This document shows, piece after piece, positions 1 through 9,700 of a DNA stretch of 29,243 nucleotides. The notes beneath the pieces are model-generated. The model worked only from the letters and a program-made list of their open reading frames with translations, was not told the origin of the DNA and searched no databases. Each line of letters begins with the position of its first letter. Position 1 is the stretch's first letter. The DNA is from an uncultured Lachnospiraceae bacterium (GTDB lineage Bacteria; Bacillota; Clostridia; Lachnospirales; Lachnospiraceae), in contig UQAW01000048.1 of the NCBI GenBank assembly GCA_900539175.1, positions 1-29,243 of the forward strand, given 5' to 3'. The translations under genes and the position numbers were made by a program.

Positions 1-216
1 CATCTGGCTTTCATAAATGGTGATGTCTGCGCCAGCAGACATGTCCGTTTACTATGAAAGTCCCGGACAGCAGCCATGAACCGGAGTGTGCCTGCACACG
101 CAGGGTCATGGCTATTGGACGGGCAAGCCGGTATGAGTAAGGAAGACGATAGTCCGGATTACGAATTATTTTTGAAGTTCTCTGGCAGGAAAAAGATATT
201 ATCTGAGAGGCAGCTT
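1..216 (+). promoter_or_regulatory. Leader region upstream of the glucuronide operon, rich in inverted repeats
   Basis: No complete gene fits here. One frame is open from base 1 to a TGA at 55-57 and could be the tail of an upstream gene, but 18 codons are too few to judge. Several inverted repeats are visible: ATGTCTGC at 23-30 with GCAGACAT at 35-42 (loop GCCA), AGCCATGA at 72-79 with TCATGGCT at 106-113, GTGTG at 86-90 with CACAC at 95-99 inside it, and CCGGAC at 63-68 with GTCCGG at 152-157 enclosing both. Together they could form a branched RNA in the 5' leader. I do not recognise a known riboswitch class, and no promoter stands out. Confidence 0.35.
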
Positions 217-1611
217 ATGGAGACAACGAAAGCAGTGAAAAAATTTGGATTTGCAGACAAAGTAGGGTATATGTTCGGTGATTTCGGAAATGACTTCACC
301 TTTATACTCTCAACAATGTTCTTAATGAAGTTTTATACGGATATTATGGGGATTTCCGGCGGTCTGGTAGGCGTAATGATGATGTTGGCACGATTTCTGG
401 ATGCATTTACAGACGTGGCTATGGGGCAGATCGCGGACCGGAGCAGACCGCGGGCGAAAGGGAAATTTCTGCCGTGGATCCGCAGAATGTCCGGACCGGT
501 AGCGGTAGCGTCTTTTCTGATGTATGCATCCTGGTTTCAGGATATGCCTATGGGATTTAAAATTTTCTGGATGTTCTTTACATACCTGCTTTGGGGCAGC
601 GTATTTTACACCAGTATTAACATTCCCTATGGTTCTATGGCATCAGCGATATCCGGTGATCCGAAGGATCGTGCAGAACTGTCAAACTGGAGAACAATCG
701 GCGCTTCTTTAGCAGGTACTGTAATCGGCGTGGTAATGCCGATGGTTGTTTATTATACGGATGAGAAAGGAAATCAGGTACTTTCCGGAACAAAGATGGC
801 ATATGCTGCATTCTTTTGTTCTGTATTTGCAGTTGTATGTTATATGCTCTGCTATATGCTGACTACAGAGCGGGTAAAAGTAGAGCAGAAGACGGAAAAG
901 TTTAATCTCAGGGATCTGCTGGCAGGTCTGGCACACAACAGGCCGTTGATTGGTATTATCCTAAGCTCAATTTGTATGTTGCTTGCGCAGTTGACTTTAT
1001 CCGGTATGGCGGCTTATATTTATCCGAATTACTTCAGGAATGTCAGGGCACAGTCAGCAGCAGGCCTGGTGGGAACGGTGATTACACTGGTCTGTTCCTT
1101 GTTCACAGTAAAACTTTCGCAGAAATTTGGAAGAAAAGAGTTGGGAATTGCATCGGCACTTCTTAGTGCGGCTGTTTTGATTTTTACGTTTTTCCTTCAC
1201 ACGGATAATGCCTGGGTTTTCGTTGGGCTCTTTGCATGTACCTATATCGGTCTTGGTATCTTTTCTCTGATTACCTGGGCGATGATTACCGATGTCATTG
1301 ATGATACCGAGGTTCAGACAGGAGAACGTTCTGACGGAACCATTTATGCAGTATATTCTTTCGCAAGAAAGATTGGTCAGGCAGCATCTGCCGGTCTTAC
1401 AGGCAGTCTGCTTACCGCGATCGGTTATACAAAGGTTACGCAGTTTGACGAAAATGTTGTGAACGGTATCTATAACATCACTTGTCTGGTGCCGGCACTG
1501 GGGTTTGTCCTTTTGGCGCTGGCACTGAAATTTTTATATCCGCTGGGGAAGGAAAGAGTAGAGAAAAATGCACAGATTCTTGAGCAGAAGCGGAAAAAGG
1601 CAGACAAATAA
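217..1611 (+). CDS. GPH-family sugar/glucuronide:cation symporter
   Basis: This 464-residue membrane protein belongs to the glycoside-pentoside-hexuronide:cation symporter family (MFS_2), which includes melibiose and glucuronide carriers. About 12 hydrophobic helices are visible. The N-terminal block with GDFGNDFTF and the stretch DAFTDVAMGQIADR match the family, where the acidic residues take part in cation-coupled transport. The reading frame stays open upstream to an ATG at 76, but only the ATG at 217 has a ribosome site (GAGAGG, 6 bases before it), and family members start this way. It is the first gene of a cluster with a beta-glucuronidase, UxuA and UxuB, so its substrate is most likely a glucuronide or glucuronic acid. 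The substrate is inferred from context; the family is clear. Confidence 0.88.
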   Translation: METTKAVKKFGFADKVGYMFGDFGNDFTFILSTMFLMKFYTDIMGISGGLVGVMMMLARFLDAFTDVAMGQIADRSRPRAKGKFLPWIRRMSGPVAVASFLMYASWFQDMPMGFKIFWMFFTYLLWGSVFYTSINIPYGSMASAISGDPKDRAELSNWRTIGASLAGTVIGVVMPMVVYYTDEKGNQVLSGTKMAYAAFFCSVFAVVCYMLCYMLTTERVKVEQKTEKFNLRDLLAGLAHNRPLIGIILSSICMLLAQLTLSGMAAYIYPNYFRNVRAQSAAGLVGTVITLVCSLFTVKLSQKFGRKELGIASALLSAAVLIFTFFLHTDNAWVFVGLFACTYIGLGIFSLITWAMITDVIDDTEVQTGERSDGTIYAVYSFARKIGQAASAGLTGSLLTAIGYTKVTQFDENVVNGIYNITCLVPALGFVLLALALKFLYPLGKERVEKNAQILEQKRKKADK

Positions 1612-1647
1612 AAGTTATCATTCATTTATTCTAGGAGGGATTGAAAT

Positions 1648-3459
1648 ATGTTATATCCGATTTTGACACCGTCTCGTTTTTTATGCGATTTAAGCGGCGT
1701 GTGGAATTTTAAGTTAGATGACGGAAATGGATTTCAGGAAGGGTGGTATCAGGAACCTCTGAAGGAAGCAATGACCATGCCGGTGCCGTCATCATACAAC
1801 GACTTAAAAGAAGGTATCGAATTTCGTGATCATTATGGATGGGTATTTTATCAGAGAATGATCTCTGTTCCGGTTTTTGCAAAAAGCCAGCGTTTGATGC
1901 TTCGCTGTGCAGCGGTAACCCATGAAGCAAAGATTTATCTAAATGGAGCGTTGATCTGTGAGCACAAGGGAGGGTTTCTCCCTTTCGAGGTGGAGATTAC
2001 TGATAAAATTGCAGATGGGGACAATCTGCTGACGATTGCAGTCAGCAATATTATCGACTATACCACACTTCCGGTAGGCGGAAAAACAAATATGCTGGGA
2101 GGACTGATGGGAGGCATGGGCAGTCCGGCATCTGAAAAGCCTCAGAATAACCCCAATTTTGACTTTTTCAATTACTGCGGAATCACGCGTCCCGTAAAAT
2201 TGTATACGACACCGAAGAATTATATTGAGGATATTACCCTTGTTCCGGAAGTGAAGGGCAGTGACGCAGAATTGATTTATAAAGTGGATGCGGTTGGAGA
2301 GGGCGACTGTAAGATCGAGGTTTTTGACAAAGAAAGAAACAAGGTGGCAGAGAGCAATGGAAGGGAAGGCGTTCTGAAAATCCGGAATGTGACCTTATGG
2401 CAGCCGCTGAATGCCTACCTGTATGAAGTGAAGGTAACATTTGGAGAAGATATTTACACACTGCCTTACGGTGTACGCACGGTACGTGTGGACGGAACCA
2501 GATTCCTGATCAATGAAAAGCCGTTCTACTTTAAAGGCTATGGAAAACATGAGGACACTTTTCCGGCAGGAAGGGGCATGAATCTTCCGATGAATACAAA
2601 GGATATCTCTATTATGAAATGGCAGGGGGCAAACAGCTTCCGTACCAGTCATTATCCATATAGTGAGGAAATGATGCGCCAGTGCGATGAAGAGGGAATT
2701 GTAGTGATTGATGAGACCACAGCGGTGGGCGTTAATCTGGAATTCGGAGGCGGTGCAAACTTTAACGGAGAGAAAATAAGTACCTTTGATCCGGAGCACG
2801 GTGTACAGACCCAGGAACATCATAAGGAGGTAATCCGGGATTTGATTTCCAGGGATAAGAACCATGCCTGTGTTGTGATGTGGAGTATTGCCAATGAACC
2901 GGATTCCGCATCACCGGGAGCATATGACTACTTCAAGCCCTTATATGATCTGGCAAGAGAACTGGACCCTCAGAAACGTCCGTGCACACTGGTCAGTGTA
3001 CAGATGGGCAACGGACCAAAGAGCGATTGTTCCAGACTGCTCAGTGACGTGATCTGCCTCAATCGTTATTATGGGTGGTATTTTGGTGCTCCCGATCTGG
3101 AAATACCCGAGCAGGCGCTGCGGCAGGAATTAGATGCCTGGAGAGAATACGGAAAACCAGTTGTATTTACCGAATATGGTGCAGATACGGTAATGGGATT
3201 CCATGATACAACACCGGTGATGTATACGGAGGAATACCAGGTGGATTATTATAAGATGAACAATAACGTATTCGATGACTATGATTTTGTAGTAGGGGAG
3301 CAGGTCTGGAATTTTGCCGATTTTGCAACCAGTCAGAGTTTGTTGAGGGTACAGGGAAATAAGAAAGGAATCTTTACCAGAGACAGAAAGCCGAAACTGG
3401 TGGCACATTATTTGAAAGAAAGATGGCATCAGATTCCGGACTTTGATTATAAAAAGTGA
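1648..3459 (+). CDS. uidA: Beta-glucuronidase (GH2)
   Basis: A 603-residue glycoside hydrolase family 2 enzyme, the same length as E. coli GusA and alike along its whole length. An N-terminal jelly-roll domain (about 10-185) is followed by an Ig-like domain (about 190-280) and a TIM barrel (about 285-600). The acid/base glutamate is E417 in WSIANEPD and the nucleophile is E509 in FTEYGAD. N571 and K573 form the NxK pair that recognises the glucuronate carboxylate and separates these enzymes from beta-galactosidases. Residues about 360-388 form an insertion that aligns with Loop 1 of E. coli GUS, the type linked to small drug glucuronides. No signal peptide is seen, so the enzyme is cytoplasmic and acts on imported glucuronides. 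A ribosome site (AGGAGGG) precedes the ATG. The gene sits 36 bases behind the transporter. Confidence 0.95.
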   Translation: MLYPILTPSRFLCDLSGVWNFKLDDGNGFQEGWYQEPLKEAMTMPVPSSYNDLKEGIEFRDHYGWVFYQRMISVPVFAKSQRLMLRCAAVTHEAKIYLNGALICEHKGGFLPFEVEITDKIADGDNLLTIAVSNIIDYTTLPVGGKTNMLGGLMGGMGSPASEKPQNNPNFDFFNYCGITRPVKLYTTPKNYIEDITLVPEVKGSDAELIYKVDAVGEGDCKIEVFDKERNKVAESNGREGVLKIRNVTLWQPLNAYLYEVKVTFGEDIYTLPYGVRTVRVDGTRFLINEKPFYFKGYGKHEDTFPAGRGMNLPMNTKDISIMKWQGANSFRTSHYPYSEEMMRQCDEEGIVVIDETTAVGVNLEFGGGANFNGEKISTFDPEHGVQTQEHHKEVIRDLISRDKNHACVVMWSIANEPDSASPGAYDYFKPLYDLARELDPQKRPCTLVSVQMGNGPKSDCSRLLSDVICLNRYYGWYFGAPDLEIPEQALRQELDAWREYGKPVVFTEYGADTVMGFHDTTPVMYTEEYQVDYYKMNNNVFDDYDFVVGEQVWNFADFATSQSLLRVQGNKKGIFTRDRKPKLVAHYLKERWHQIPDFDYKK

Positions 3460-3485
3460 AAGATAACAAAGAAAGGGACAAAGCT

Positions 3486-4559
3486 ATGGAAATGACACTC
3501 AGGTGGTATGGATCGAAATTTGATACGGTAACATTGCAGCAGATTCGTCAGATACCAGGCGTGACGGGGGTTATCACTACGTTGTATGATACGGTACCGG
3601 GAGAGGTGTGGAGCCGTGAAAGAATCCGTGCCATGAAAGAGGAAGTAGAAGCGGCAGGACTTCGGGTAGCCGGAATTGAAAGCGTCAATGTACACGATGC
3701 CATTAAGACAGGTAAAGCTGAGCGTGACCGGTATATTGATCACTATATTCAAACATTGGAAAATCTGGGTTTGGAAGATATTCATCTGGTGTGCTATAAT
3801 TTCATGCCGGTCTTTGACTGGACCAGGACAGAACTTGCCAGAGTGCGTCCTGATGGTTCTACCGTGCTTGCTTACACCCAGGAAGCAGTTGATGCATTGG
3901 ACCCGGAAAAGATGTTTGAATCAATTGCGGGAGATATGAATGGAACGGTCATGCCTGGGTGGGAGCCGGAACGAATGGAACATGTTAAAGAACTATTTGC
4001 AATGTACAAAGAGATTGATGATGAGAAATTGTTTGAGAATCTGAAATACTTTCTGGAGCGGATTATGCCGGTCTGCAATAAATATGATATCAACATGGCA
4101 ATTCACCCGGATGATCCGGCATGGAGCGTATTTGGGCTGCCCCGTATCATCATCAACAAGAAAAATATTCTTCGTGTGATGAAGATGGTGGATAATCCCC
4201 ACAACGGTGTGGCCTTCTGTTCCGGTTCCTACGGAACCAATCTGGAGAATGATCTCCCAGATATGATTCGCTCTCTGAGAGGGAGAGTACATTTTGCGCA
4301 TGTGCGGAATCTGAAATTTCATTCACCGACAAACTTTGAAGAGGCGGCACATCTGTCTTCCGACGGAACCTTCGATATGTATGAGATCATGAAGGCTTTG
4401 TATGAGATCGGCTTTGACGGACCGATTCGCCCTGACCATGGAAGGATGATCTGGGATGAGGTGGCGATGCCGGGATATGGACTCTATGACCGTGCACTGG
4501 GAGCAGCCTATCTGAACGGGTTATGGGAAGCCATCACGAAAGGAGCCAAAGAATCGTGA
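3486..4559 (+). CDS. uxuA: Mannonate dehydratase
   Basis: UxuA dehydrates D-mannonate to 2-keto-3-deoxy-D-gluconate in hexuronate breakdown. The protein has 357 residues when read from the ATG at 3486, which matches the family start (the TLRWYG motif lies at residues 4-9) and has AAAGGG 8 bases upstream. A GTG at 3456 overlaps the glucuronidase stop but would add a ten-residue tail not usual for the family. Conserved segments include CYNFMPVFDW (103-112) and the metal-binding positions known for UxuA: H207 (HPDDP), C245 (FCSGS), H272 and D317 (RPDHGR). It lies between the glucuronidase and uxuB, so glucuronic acid released by the former can be processed after isomerisation to fructuronate and reduction to mannonate. 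Confidence 0.95.
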   Translation: MEMTLRWYGSKFDTVTLQQIRQIPGVTGVITTLYDTVPGEVWSRERIRAMKEEVEAAGLRVAGIESVNVHDAIKTGKAERDRYIDHYIQTLENLGLEDIHLVCYNFMPVFDWTRTELARVRPDGSTVLAYTQEAVDALDPEKMFESIAGDMNGTVMPGWEPERMEHVKELFAMYKEIDDEKLFENLKYFLERIMPVCNKYDINMAIHPDDPAWSVFGLPRIIINKKNILRVMKMVDNPHNGVAFCSGSYGTNLENDLPDMIRSLRGRVHFAHVRNLKFHSPTNFEEAAHLSSDGTFDMYEIMKALYEIGFDGPIRPDHGRMIWDEVAMPGYGLYDRALGAAYLNGLWEAITKGAKES

Positions 4560-6169
4560 AATTAAATACACAGGGACTTCGGGAGGTGAAACTGTGGGAG
4601 AAAGCAGGTTATGCACTTCCGCAGTTTGACCGGGAAAAAGTAACGGAAGCAACGAAGGAAAATCCATTCTGGGTACATTTTGGAGCGGGAAATCTTTTCC
4701 GTGCATTCCAGGCAAATGTGGTGCAGAAACTGCTGAATGAAGGGATTCTGGACCGTGGTCTTGTGGTTGCAGAAGGGTATGATTATGAAATCGTGGAGAA
4801 GATGAATCACCCTCATGATGATTACAGCATTCTGGTAACTTTAAAGGCAGACGGAACTGTGGAAAAGACTGTCGTGGGAAGTGTGGTGGAATCTCTGACT
4901 GTGGATTCTGGCAATGAAGCGGACTTTGGACGGCTGAAAGAAATTTTTACCAAAGATTCTCTGCAGATGGTGACATTCACCATCACAGAAAAAGGTTACA
5001 GCCTGACAGACGGAAAGGGGATACTTCTTCCGGAGGTGGAAGCAGACTTTGCGGCAGGACCGGAAAAACCAAAGAGTTATATTGGTAAGGTGGCAGCGCT
5101 TTTGTATGCACGATTCCAGTCAGGGGGGAAGCCCGTTGCCATGGTCAGTATGGACAATTGTTCTCATAATGGAGAGAAACTGTACGCAGCAATCCGGGCA
5201 TTTGCAGAAAAATGGTCGGAAAATGGAAAAGCAGATACCGGCTTCCTGACTTATGTCAATGATAAAGAAAAAGCGACATTTCCCTGGACGATGATTGATA
5301 AGATTACCCCCAGACCGGATGTTTCCGTGGAGGAAACATTGAGAAAAGACGGTGTGGAAGAATCAGAGCCGGTGGTTACCGCTAAAAACACGTATGTTGC
5401 CCCCTTTGTCAATGCGGAAGAGTGTGAGTATCTGGTGATTGAAGATGCATTTCCAAACGGAAGACCCAAGCTGGAAAAAGGCGGTTTGCTGTTCGCAGGG
5501 CGGGATACGGTAGAAAAGGCAGAGAAGATGAAGGTCTGCACTTGCCTGAATCCGCTGCATACAGCGTTAGCTGTTTTTGGATGTCTGTTGGGATATCAGA
5601 AAATATCCGGCGAAATGAAAGATCCGGAACTGAAAAAGCTGGTAGAACGCATCGGATATGAGGAAGGACTTCCGGTTGTTGTCCATCCCGGAGTACTTGA
5701 TCCGAAAGAGTTTATGGATACCGTATTGCACGTTCGGTTTCCAAATCCATTTATGCCGGATACGCCCCAGCGTATTGCCACAGATACTTCGCAGAAGCTG
5801 GCAATCCGTTTTGGTGAAACAATTAAGGCATATCAGGCATCCGAAGAACTGGATATAGAGGATTTGAAACTGATTCCGCTGGTATTTGCAGGATGGCTGC
5901 GTTATCTGATGGCCGTGGATGATGATGGCAACAAGTTTGAACTCAGTCCGGACCCGCTGCTTGACACGGTGTGTCCGTATGTGGCAGGGTTGAAGCTGGA
6001 AGAGGGGCAGGAGGTAGAGGAATCTATTGCACCAATACTGAAGATGAAACAAATCTTCGGCGTAGATTTGTATGAGACAGGTCTGGCAGAGAAGGTTTGC
6101 GGGTATCTGAAAGAGATGACAAAGGGAATCGGAGCAGTCCGTGAAACTTTAAAGAAATACGTGTTATAG
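4556..6169 (+). CDS. uxuB: Fructuronate reductase / D-mannonate oxidoreductase (mannitol dehydrogenase family)
   Basis: A polyol-specific long-chain dehydrogenase that reduces D-fructuronate to D-mannonate with NADH, the step before UxuA. The chosen start is the GTG at 4556, which overlaps the uxuA stop (GTGA) and has AGGAG 10 bases upstream; this gives 537 residues. An upstream in-frame start at 4523 lies inside uxuA without a better ribosome site. The Rossmann motif HFGAGNLFRAF is at residues 41-51, followed by the conserved SMDNCSHNGEKL segment and NPLHTALAVFGCLLGY, which carries the family's catalytic-region histidine. The overlap with uxuA points to translational coupling. It is the last gene of the operon; uronate isomerase (uxaC) and the KDG kinase and aldolase are not in this window. 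Confidence 0.92.
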   Translation: MKLNTQGLREVKLWEKAGYALPQFDREKVTEATKENPFWVHFGAGNLFRAFQANVVQKLLNEGILDRGLVVAEGYDYEIVEKMNHPHDDYSILVTLKADGTVEKTVVGSVVESLTVDSGNEADFGRLKEIFTKDSLQMVTFTITEKGYSLTDGKGILLPEVEADFAAGPEKPKSYIGKVAALLYARFQSGGKPVAMVSMDNCSHNGEKLYAAIRAFAEKWSENGKADTGFLTYVNDKEKATFPWTMIDKITPRPDVSVEETLRKDGVEESEPVVTAKNTYVAPFVNAEECEYLVIEDAFPNGRPKLEKGGLLFAGRDTVEKAEKMKVCTCLNPLHTALAVFGCLLGYQKISGEMKDPELKKLVERIGYEEGLPVVVHPGVLDPKEFMDTVLHVRFPNPFMPDTPQRIATDTSQKLAIRFGETIKAYQASEELDIEDLKLIPLVFAGWLRYLMAVDDDGNKFELSPDPLLDTVCPYVAGLKLEEGQEVEESIAPILKMKQIFGVDLYETGLAEKVCGYLKEMTKGIGAVRETLKKYVL

Positions 6170-6183
6170 ATAGGGATTAAAAG

Positions 6184-6218
6184 CAGGCTGAGAGATCTTA
6201 AGGTGATTTTTCAGCCTG
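6184..6218 (+). terminator. Possible hairpin after uxuB
   Basis: CAGGCTGA (6184-6191) is repeated inverted as TCAGCCTG (6211-6218) with a 19-base loop. It lies 14 bases after the uxuB stop. The downstream sequence is A-rich rather than T-rich, so it is not a standard intrinsic terminator. It may protect the 3' end of the transcript or work weakly. Confidence 0.35.
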
Positions 6219-6252
6219 AAGTAAAAAAAATAAAAAAAATTTGAAAAAACAC

Positions 6253-6281
6253 TTGCAATTTACATCTGACTATGATATTAT
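6253..6281 (+). promoter_or_regulatory. Sigma-A promoter of the tRNA pair
   Basis: TTGCAA (6253-6258) and TATTAT (6276-6281) are separated by 17 bases, about 55 bases before the first tRNA gene. No other -35/-10 pair of this quality lies between uxuB and the tRNAs. Confidence 0.7.
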
Positions 6282-6336
6282 AATTTTCGGTCACTGCTTT
6301 AGAAAAAATAAAGCGGATGAAAAATAAAATAGTTAT

Positions 6337-6408
6337 GGCTCCGTGGTCAAGCGGTTAAGACATCGCCCTTTCACGGCGGTAACACGGGTTCGATTCCCGT
6401 CGGAGTCA
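6337..6408 (+). tRNA. tRNA-Glu (anticodon TTC)
   Basis: The acceptor arm GGCTCCG pairs with CGGAGTC, leaving A as the discriminator base. The anticodon loop CTTTCAC is closed by CGCC/GGCG-type pairing and carries TTC. The T arm has the usual GGTTCGATTCC loop. The length is 72 bases without an encoded CCA. The gene shares one promoter and terminator with the tRNA-Cys gene 4 bases downstream. Confidence 0.95.
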
Positions 6409-6412
6409 TTGT

Positions 6413-6484
6413 GGCGCAGTAGCCAAGTGGTAAGGCAATGGTCTGCAACACCAGTATCCACCGGTTCAAATCCGGTCTGCGCCT
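6413..6484 (+). tRNA. tRNA-Cys (anticodon GCA)
   Basis: The acceptor arm GGCGCAG pairs with CTGCGCC, and the discriminator is T, as expected for cysteine tRNA. The loop CTGCAAC carries the GCA anticodon. The T loop GGTTCAAATCC is intact. CCA is not encoded. One mismatch (A/G) sits at the top of the anticodon stem. Confidence 0.95.
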
Positions 6485-6489
6485 CTCAT

Positions 6490-6522
6490 AAAAGCCCAGA
6501 AATTTGAGATTTCTGGGCTTTT
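6490..6522 (+). terminator. Intrinsic terminator of the tRNA operon
   Basis: A perfect 14-bp stem (arms 6490-6503 and 6509-6522, core AGCCCAGAAAT) closes a five-base loop TTGAG and ends in TTTTCTTC. It starts six bases after the tRNA-Cys gene. Confidence 0.9.
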
Positions 6523-6790
6523 CTTCATGAATTCTTAAACAAAGCGAAGCATATCCTGATATTCTTTCGGAGAATTTCCTATAATAAAATGAGTAAAATA
6601 TTTTGAATTTTGGTTGCAAATTTGTCAGAGTGTACATCTTGAAAAGGATGTCCCCTTAATTTAAGTGCAAAAATTTAAAAAAGTCAACAAAAATCGAAAA
6701 AAACTAAACGCTATTAAACAGTTTTTCGTTTAAAATATAAAAAGTACATATTTGTTATATGCAAAAACGAAAAAGGGAAAGGAGACAAAT
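6523..6790 (+). promoter_or_regulatory. AT-rich gap upstream of the large GH127-type gene
   Basis: No gene was found in this stretch. It is strongly AT-rich and must contain the promoter of the secreted enzyme, but no clean -35/-10 pair stands out. An imperfect inverted repeat, CGAAAAAAACT at 6695-6705 with AGTTTTTCG at 6720-6728, could be an operator. AAAGGAG just before the ATG at 6791 is the ribosome site. Confidence 0.4.
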
Positions 6791-9700
6791 ATGAAGAGAA
6801 AAAGAGCATTGGCATTTTTACTTGCTGCATTTATGGTATGTGATAATTTGCCTGTGTATGCGGCAGCTTCTGACGGCCAGAGGGAAGGGCTTCAAAATCA
6901 GGTGCTGAATCTGAAGTTTGACGGAGATCTGGATGATTCCAGCGGAAAAGGCAATAATGGGAGTTTAGAAGGCGCGGCATATGTAGACGGAATTGCGGGA
7001 GAAGCATTGGCAATGAACGGAAGCAGTTACGTCAATCTGGGAACCAGCACAGATCTGCAGCCCCAGGATCTGACCCTGTCTTTCTGGCTGAATCCATCGG
7101 AGAAGATGACCGGGGAACAGATTATTACATGGAATAAGGGAGCTTATAATTCGGACGGCTGGTATCTCTCAACCCAGCAGAATGCCCCTCTGATTCTTTC
7201 CATCGGGCCTTCAAGCGGTCAGCCGTACAATGTACAGGTACAGGGTTCAAGGGATGAATTTTTCCCGGCAGGTGAATGGACCCATGTTGTAGTTACTTAT
7301 GATCATGAGACAAAAGCGGTTCGTATGTACCGCAACGGTCTTGCATGTACTACAACGGTAGCATATCCGATTACGGGAACCTCTACGGGTGTATTGGGTT
7401 CTGATGCATCCATGGAAAAATCCATCGGATATAATGGACCGAACTACAAGGGGGCTTACCTGAAAGCAGCAATTGATGAGTATCAGCTCTACAATGATGT
7501 GGCAGATGCAGCGGATGTGGTAAGTCTTTATGAAGAGTTCGGAAAGGTTCTGGATAAGAAAGCCATTGCACAGGCAGATCTGGATGCAGTTTCGATCCCA
7601 GGCAGTGCAACTTCCAATCTGGCTTTGCCTATGACTGGAATCTCAGGTTCCGATATTACGTGGACATCCTCTGATCCGTCCGTAATCGGCAATGACGGTA
7701 CGGTTGTAAGAACGAAAGTGGGTGAAGCGGCAGTTGTTGTTACATTGACAGCATCCGCTTCTTATCTGGACGGAGAAAAGGTGGAGAAGAGCTTTTCCGT
7801 GAGTGTTGAGCCGGAGAAAGAAAAACTGGATAACATCTCCAGCCTTCTGGATGATGTGCTGCTTGAGGATTCTTATCTGGTGAATGCAGCGGACAAAGAA
7901 AATGATTATCTTCTGAGTCTGAGTTCGGAAAAATTCCTCTATTGCTTCTATCAGGTAGCTGGTCTTACACCGACAACCGACTCTGGTTATCAGGGGTGGG
8001 AGAGAAATACAGGAAATAACTTCCGCGGACATACATTCGGACATTATATGTCAGCGCTGTCTCAGGCATATTTAAGCTGTTCTGATTCTGCGACAAAAGA
8101 AGAATTGAAAAAAGAGCTGCAGGCAGCAGTTAACGGACTGGAAAAGTGCCAGGATGCATATGCAGCCAAGTATCCCGACCATGCAGGATATATCTCGGCA
8201 TTTCCGGAAGGCGAATTAAAGAAAGTTGACGGAGTGGAATCTGCTACAAACAAGGGCAATGATAATCTGATTGTTCCATACTATAACCTGCATAAGGTTC
8301 TGGCAGGACTGATTGATATCAGTAAAAATGTGGATGATACCGAAATCAGCGAGAAAGCGCTGAAAGTTGCAGAAGGTTTTGGAGAGTATCTTTATAATCG
8401 TATGCAGAAGCTGACGGATAAGAATAAGATGCTGTCCGTAGAGTACGGCGGAGTGAATGAAGCGCTTTATGAGCTTTATAATCTCACCGGAAATGATCAT
8501 TACAAAGTGGCTGCACAGTATTTTGATGAGACCGACCTGTTTAAGCAGCTTCAGAATAATCAGGACGTATTGAACGGAAAGCATGCCAATACGACCATTC
8601 CGAAATTGACGGGAGCTTTAAAACGTTATACGGTACTGACAGAAAATCAAGAGTATTATGAGAAACTGACAGAGGCAGAAAAAGGGGAACTGAATATGTA
8701 TCTGGAGGCTGCCGAAAACTTCTGGGATATCGTGGTGGAACATCATACCTATGTGACCGGAGGCAACAGTCAGGCAGAGCATTTCCATGCAGCTGATGAG
8801 TTGGGATATGATGCAACCAAGGCTGAATACGATGCAGCTCTGACTTGTGAGACCTGTAATACTTATAATATGTTGAAGCTGTCCAAAGCATTGTTTAACG
8901 TAACCAAAGATAAAAAGTATATGGATTACTTTGAAAATACCTATATCAATGCAATCCTGTCCTCACAGAATCCTGAGACAGGTACGACCATGTACTTCCA
9001 GCCGATGGCGCCGGGTTATAACAAAGTGTTTAACCGCCCGTTTGATGAGTTCTGGTGCTGTACGGGAACCGGTATGGAGAATTTCTCAAAACTGGGTGAG
9101 AATATCTATGAAGTGGATTCAGACGGAGTTTATGTTCATATGTTCTTCTCATCAACACTCAAGGATGAAGCACACAATCTGGTATTAAAGCAGACTGCCG
9201 ATATACCAACCAAAGATACAGTGACTTTTGAAGTTTCAGCAGAAGAAGGCGAGGTAAAGGCAGGAACGGTATTGAAACTTCGTAAACCAGGGTGGCTTGC
9301 GGATACAGCAGTGATAAAAGTAAACGGAACCCAGGCAGAACTAGAAGAAGTTGACGGATATTATCTGGTAAAAAATGTAAAGGCAGGAGATAAGATTACT
9401 TATCAGATGCCGATGAAAGTCCAGGTATACGATATGCCGGATAATCCCAATTTAATTGCATTTAAATATGGACCGGTTGTATTAAGTACAGCATTGTCCA
9501 AAAATAATATTGAGGTCTCTGCAAATAATGGTGTTTCTGTGCGTGTGGGAACCTTTGATGCTACTGCAAAAACCACTATTCTGATGGAAAATTATGATGA
9601 TGTGGAAGCATGGAAAGCAGATGTAGAGAAAAATCTGGTTCGAATCGAGGACAGCGAAGACGGACAGGTTCAGTTTAAACTGAACAATACGGACTCTGAG

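Noticed and set aside
76..216. In-frame 47-codon extension of the transporter from the ATG at 76
   Set aside because: It has no ribosome site, the family begins at 217, and the bases form inverted repeats better explained as leader RNA.
2395..2865. Minus-strand frame of 156 codons inside the beta-glucuronidase gene
   Set aside because: It is a shadow of a clear enzyme gene, with no ribosome site or family resemblance.
3456..3485. GTG start overlapping the glucuronidase stop for uxuA
   Set aside because: The ATG at 3486 has a proper ribosome site and the usual family start.
6371..6637. Minus-strand frame of 88 codons across the two tRNA genes
   Set aside because: It is antisense to the tRNAs and the terminator, and its end (TPTGIEPVLPP) is the well-known false translation of tRNA sequence.
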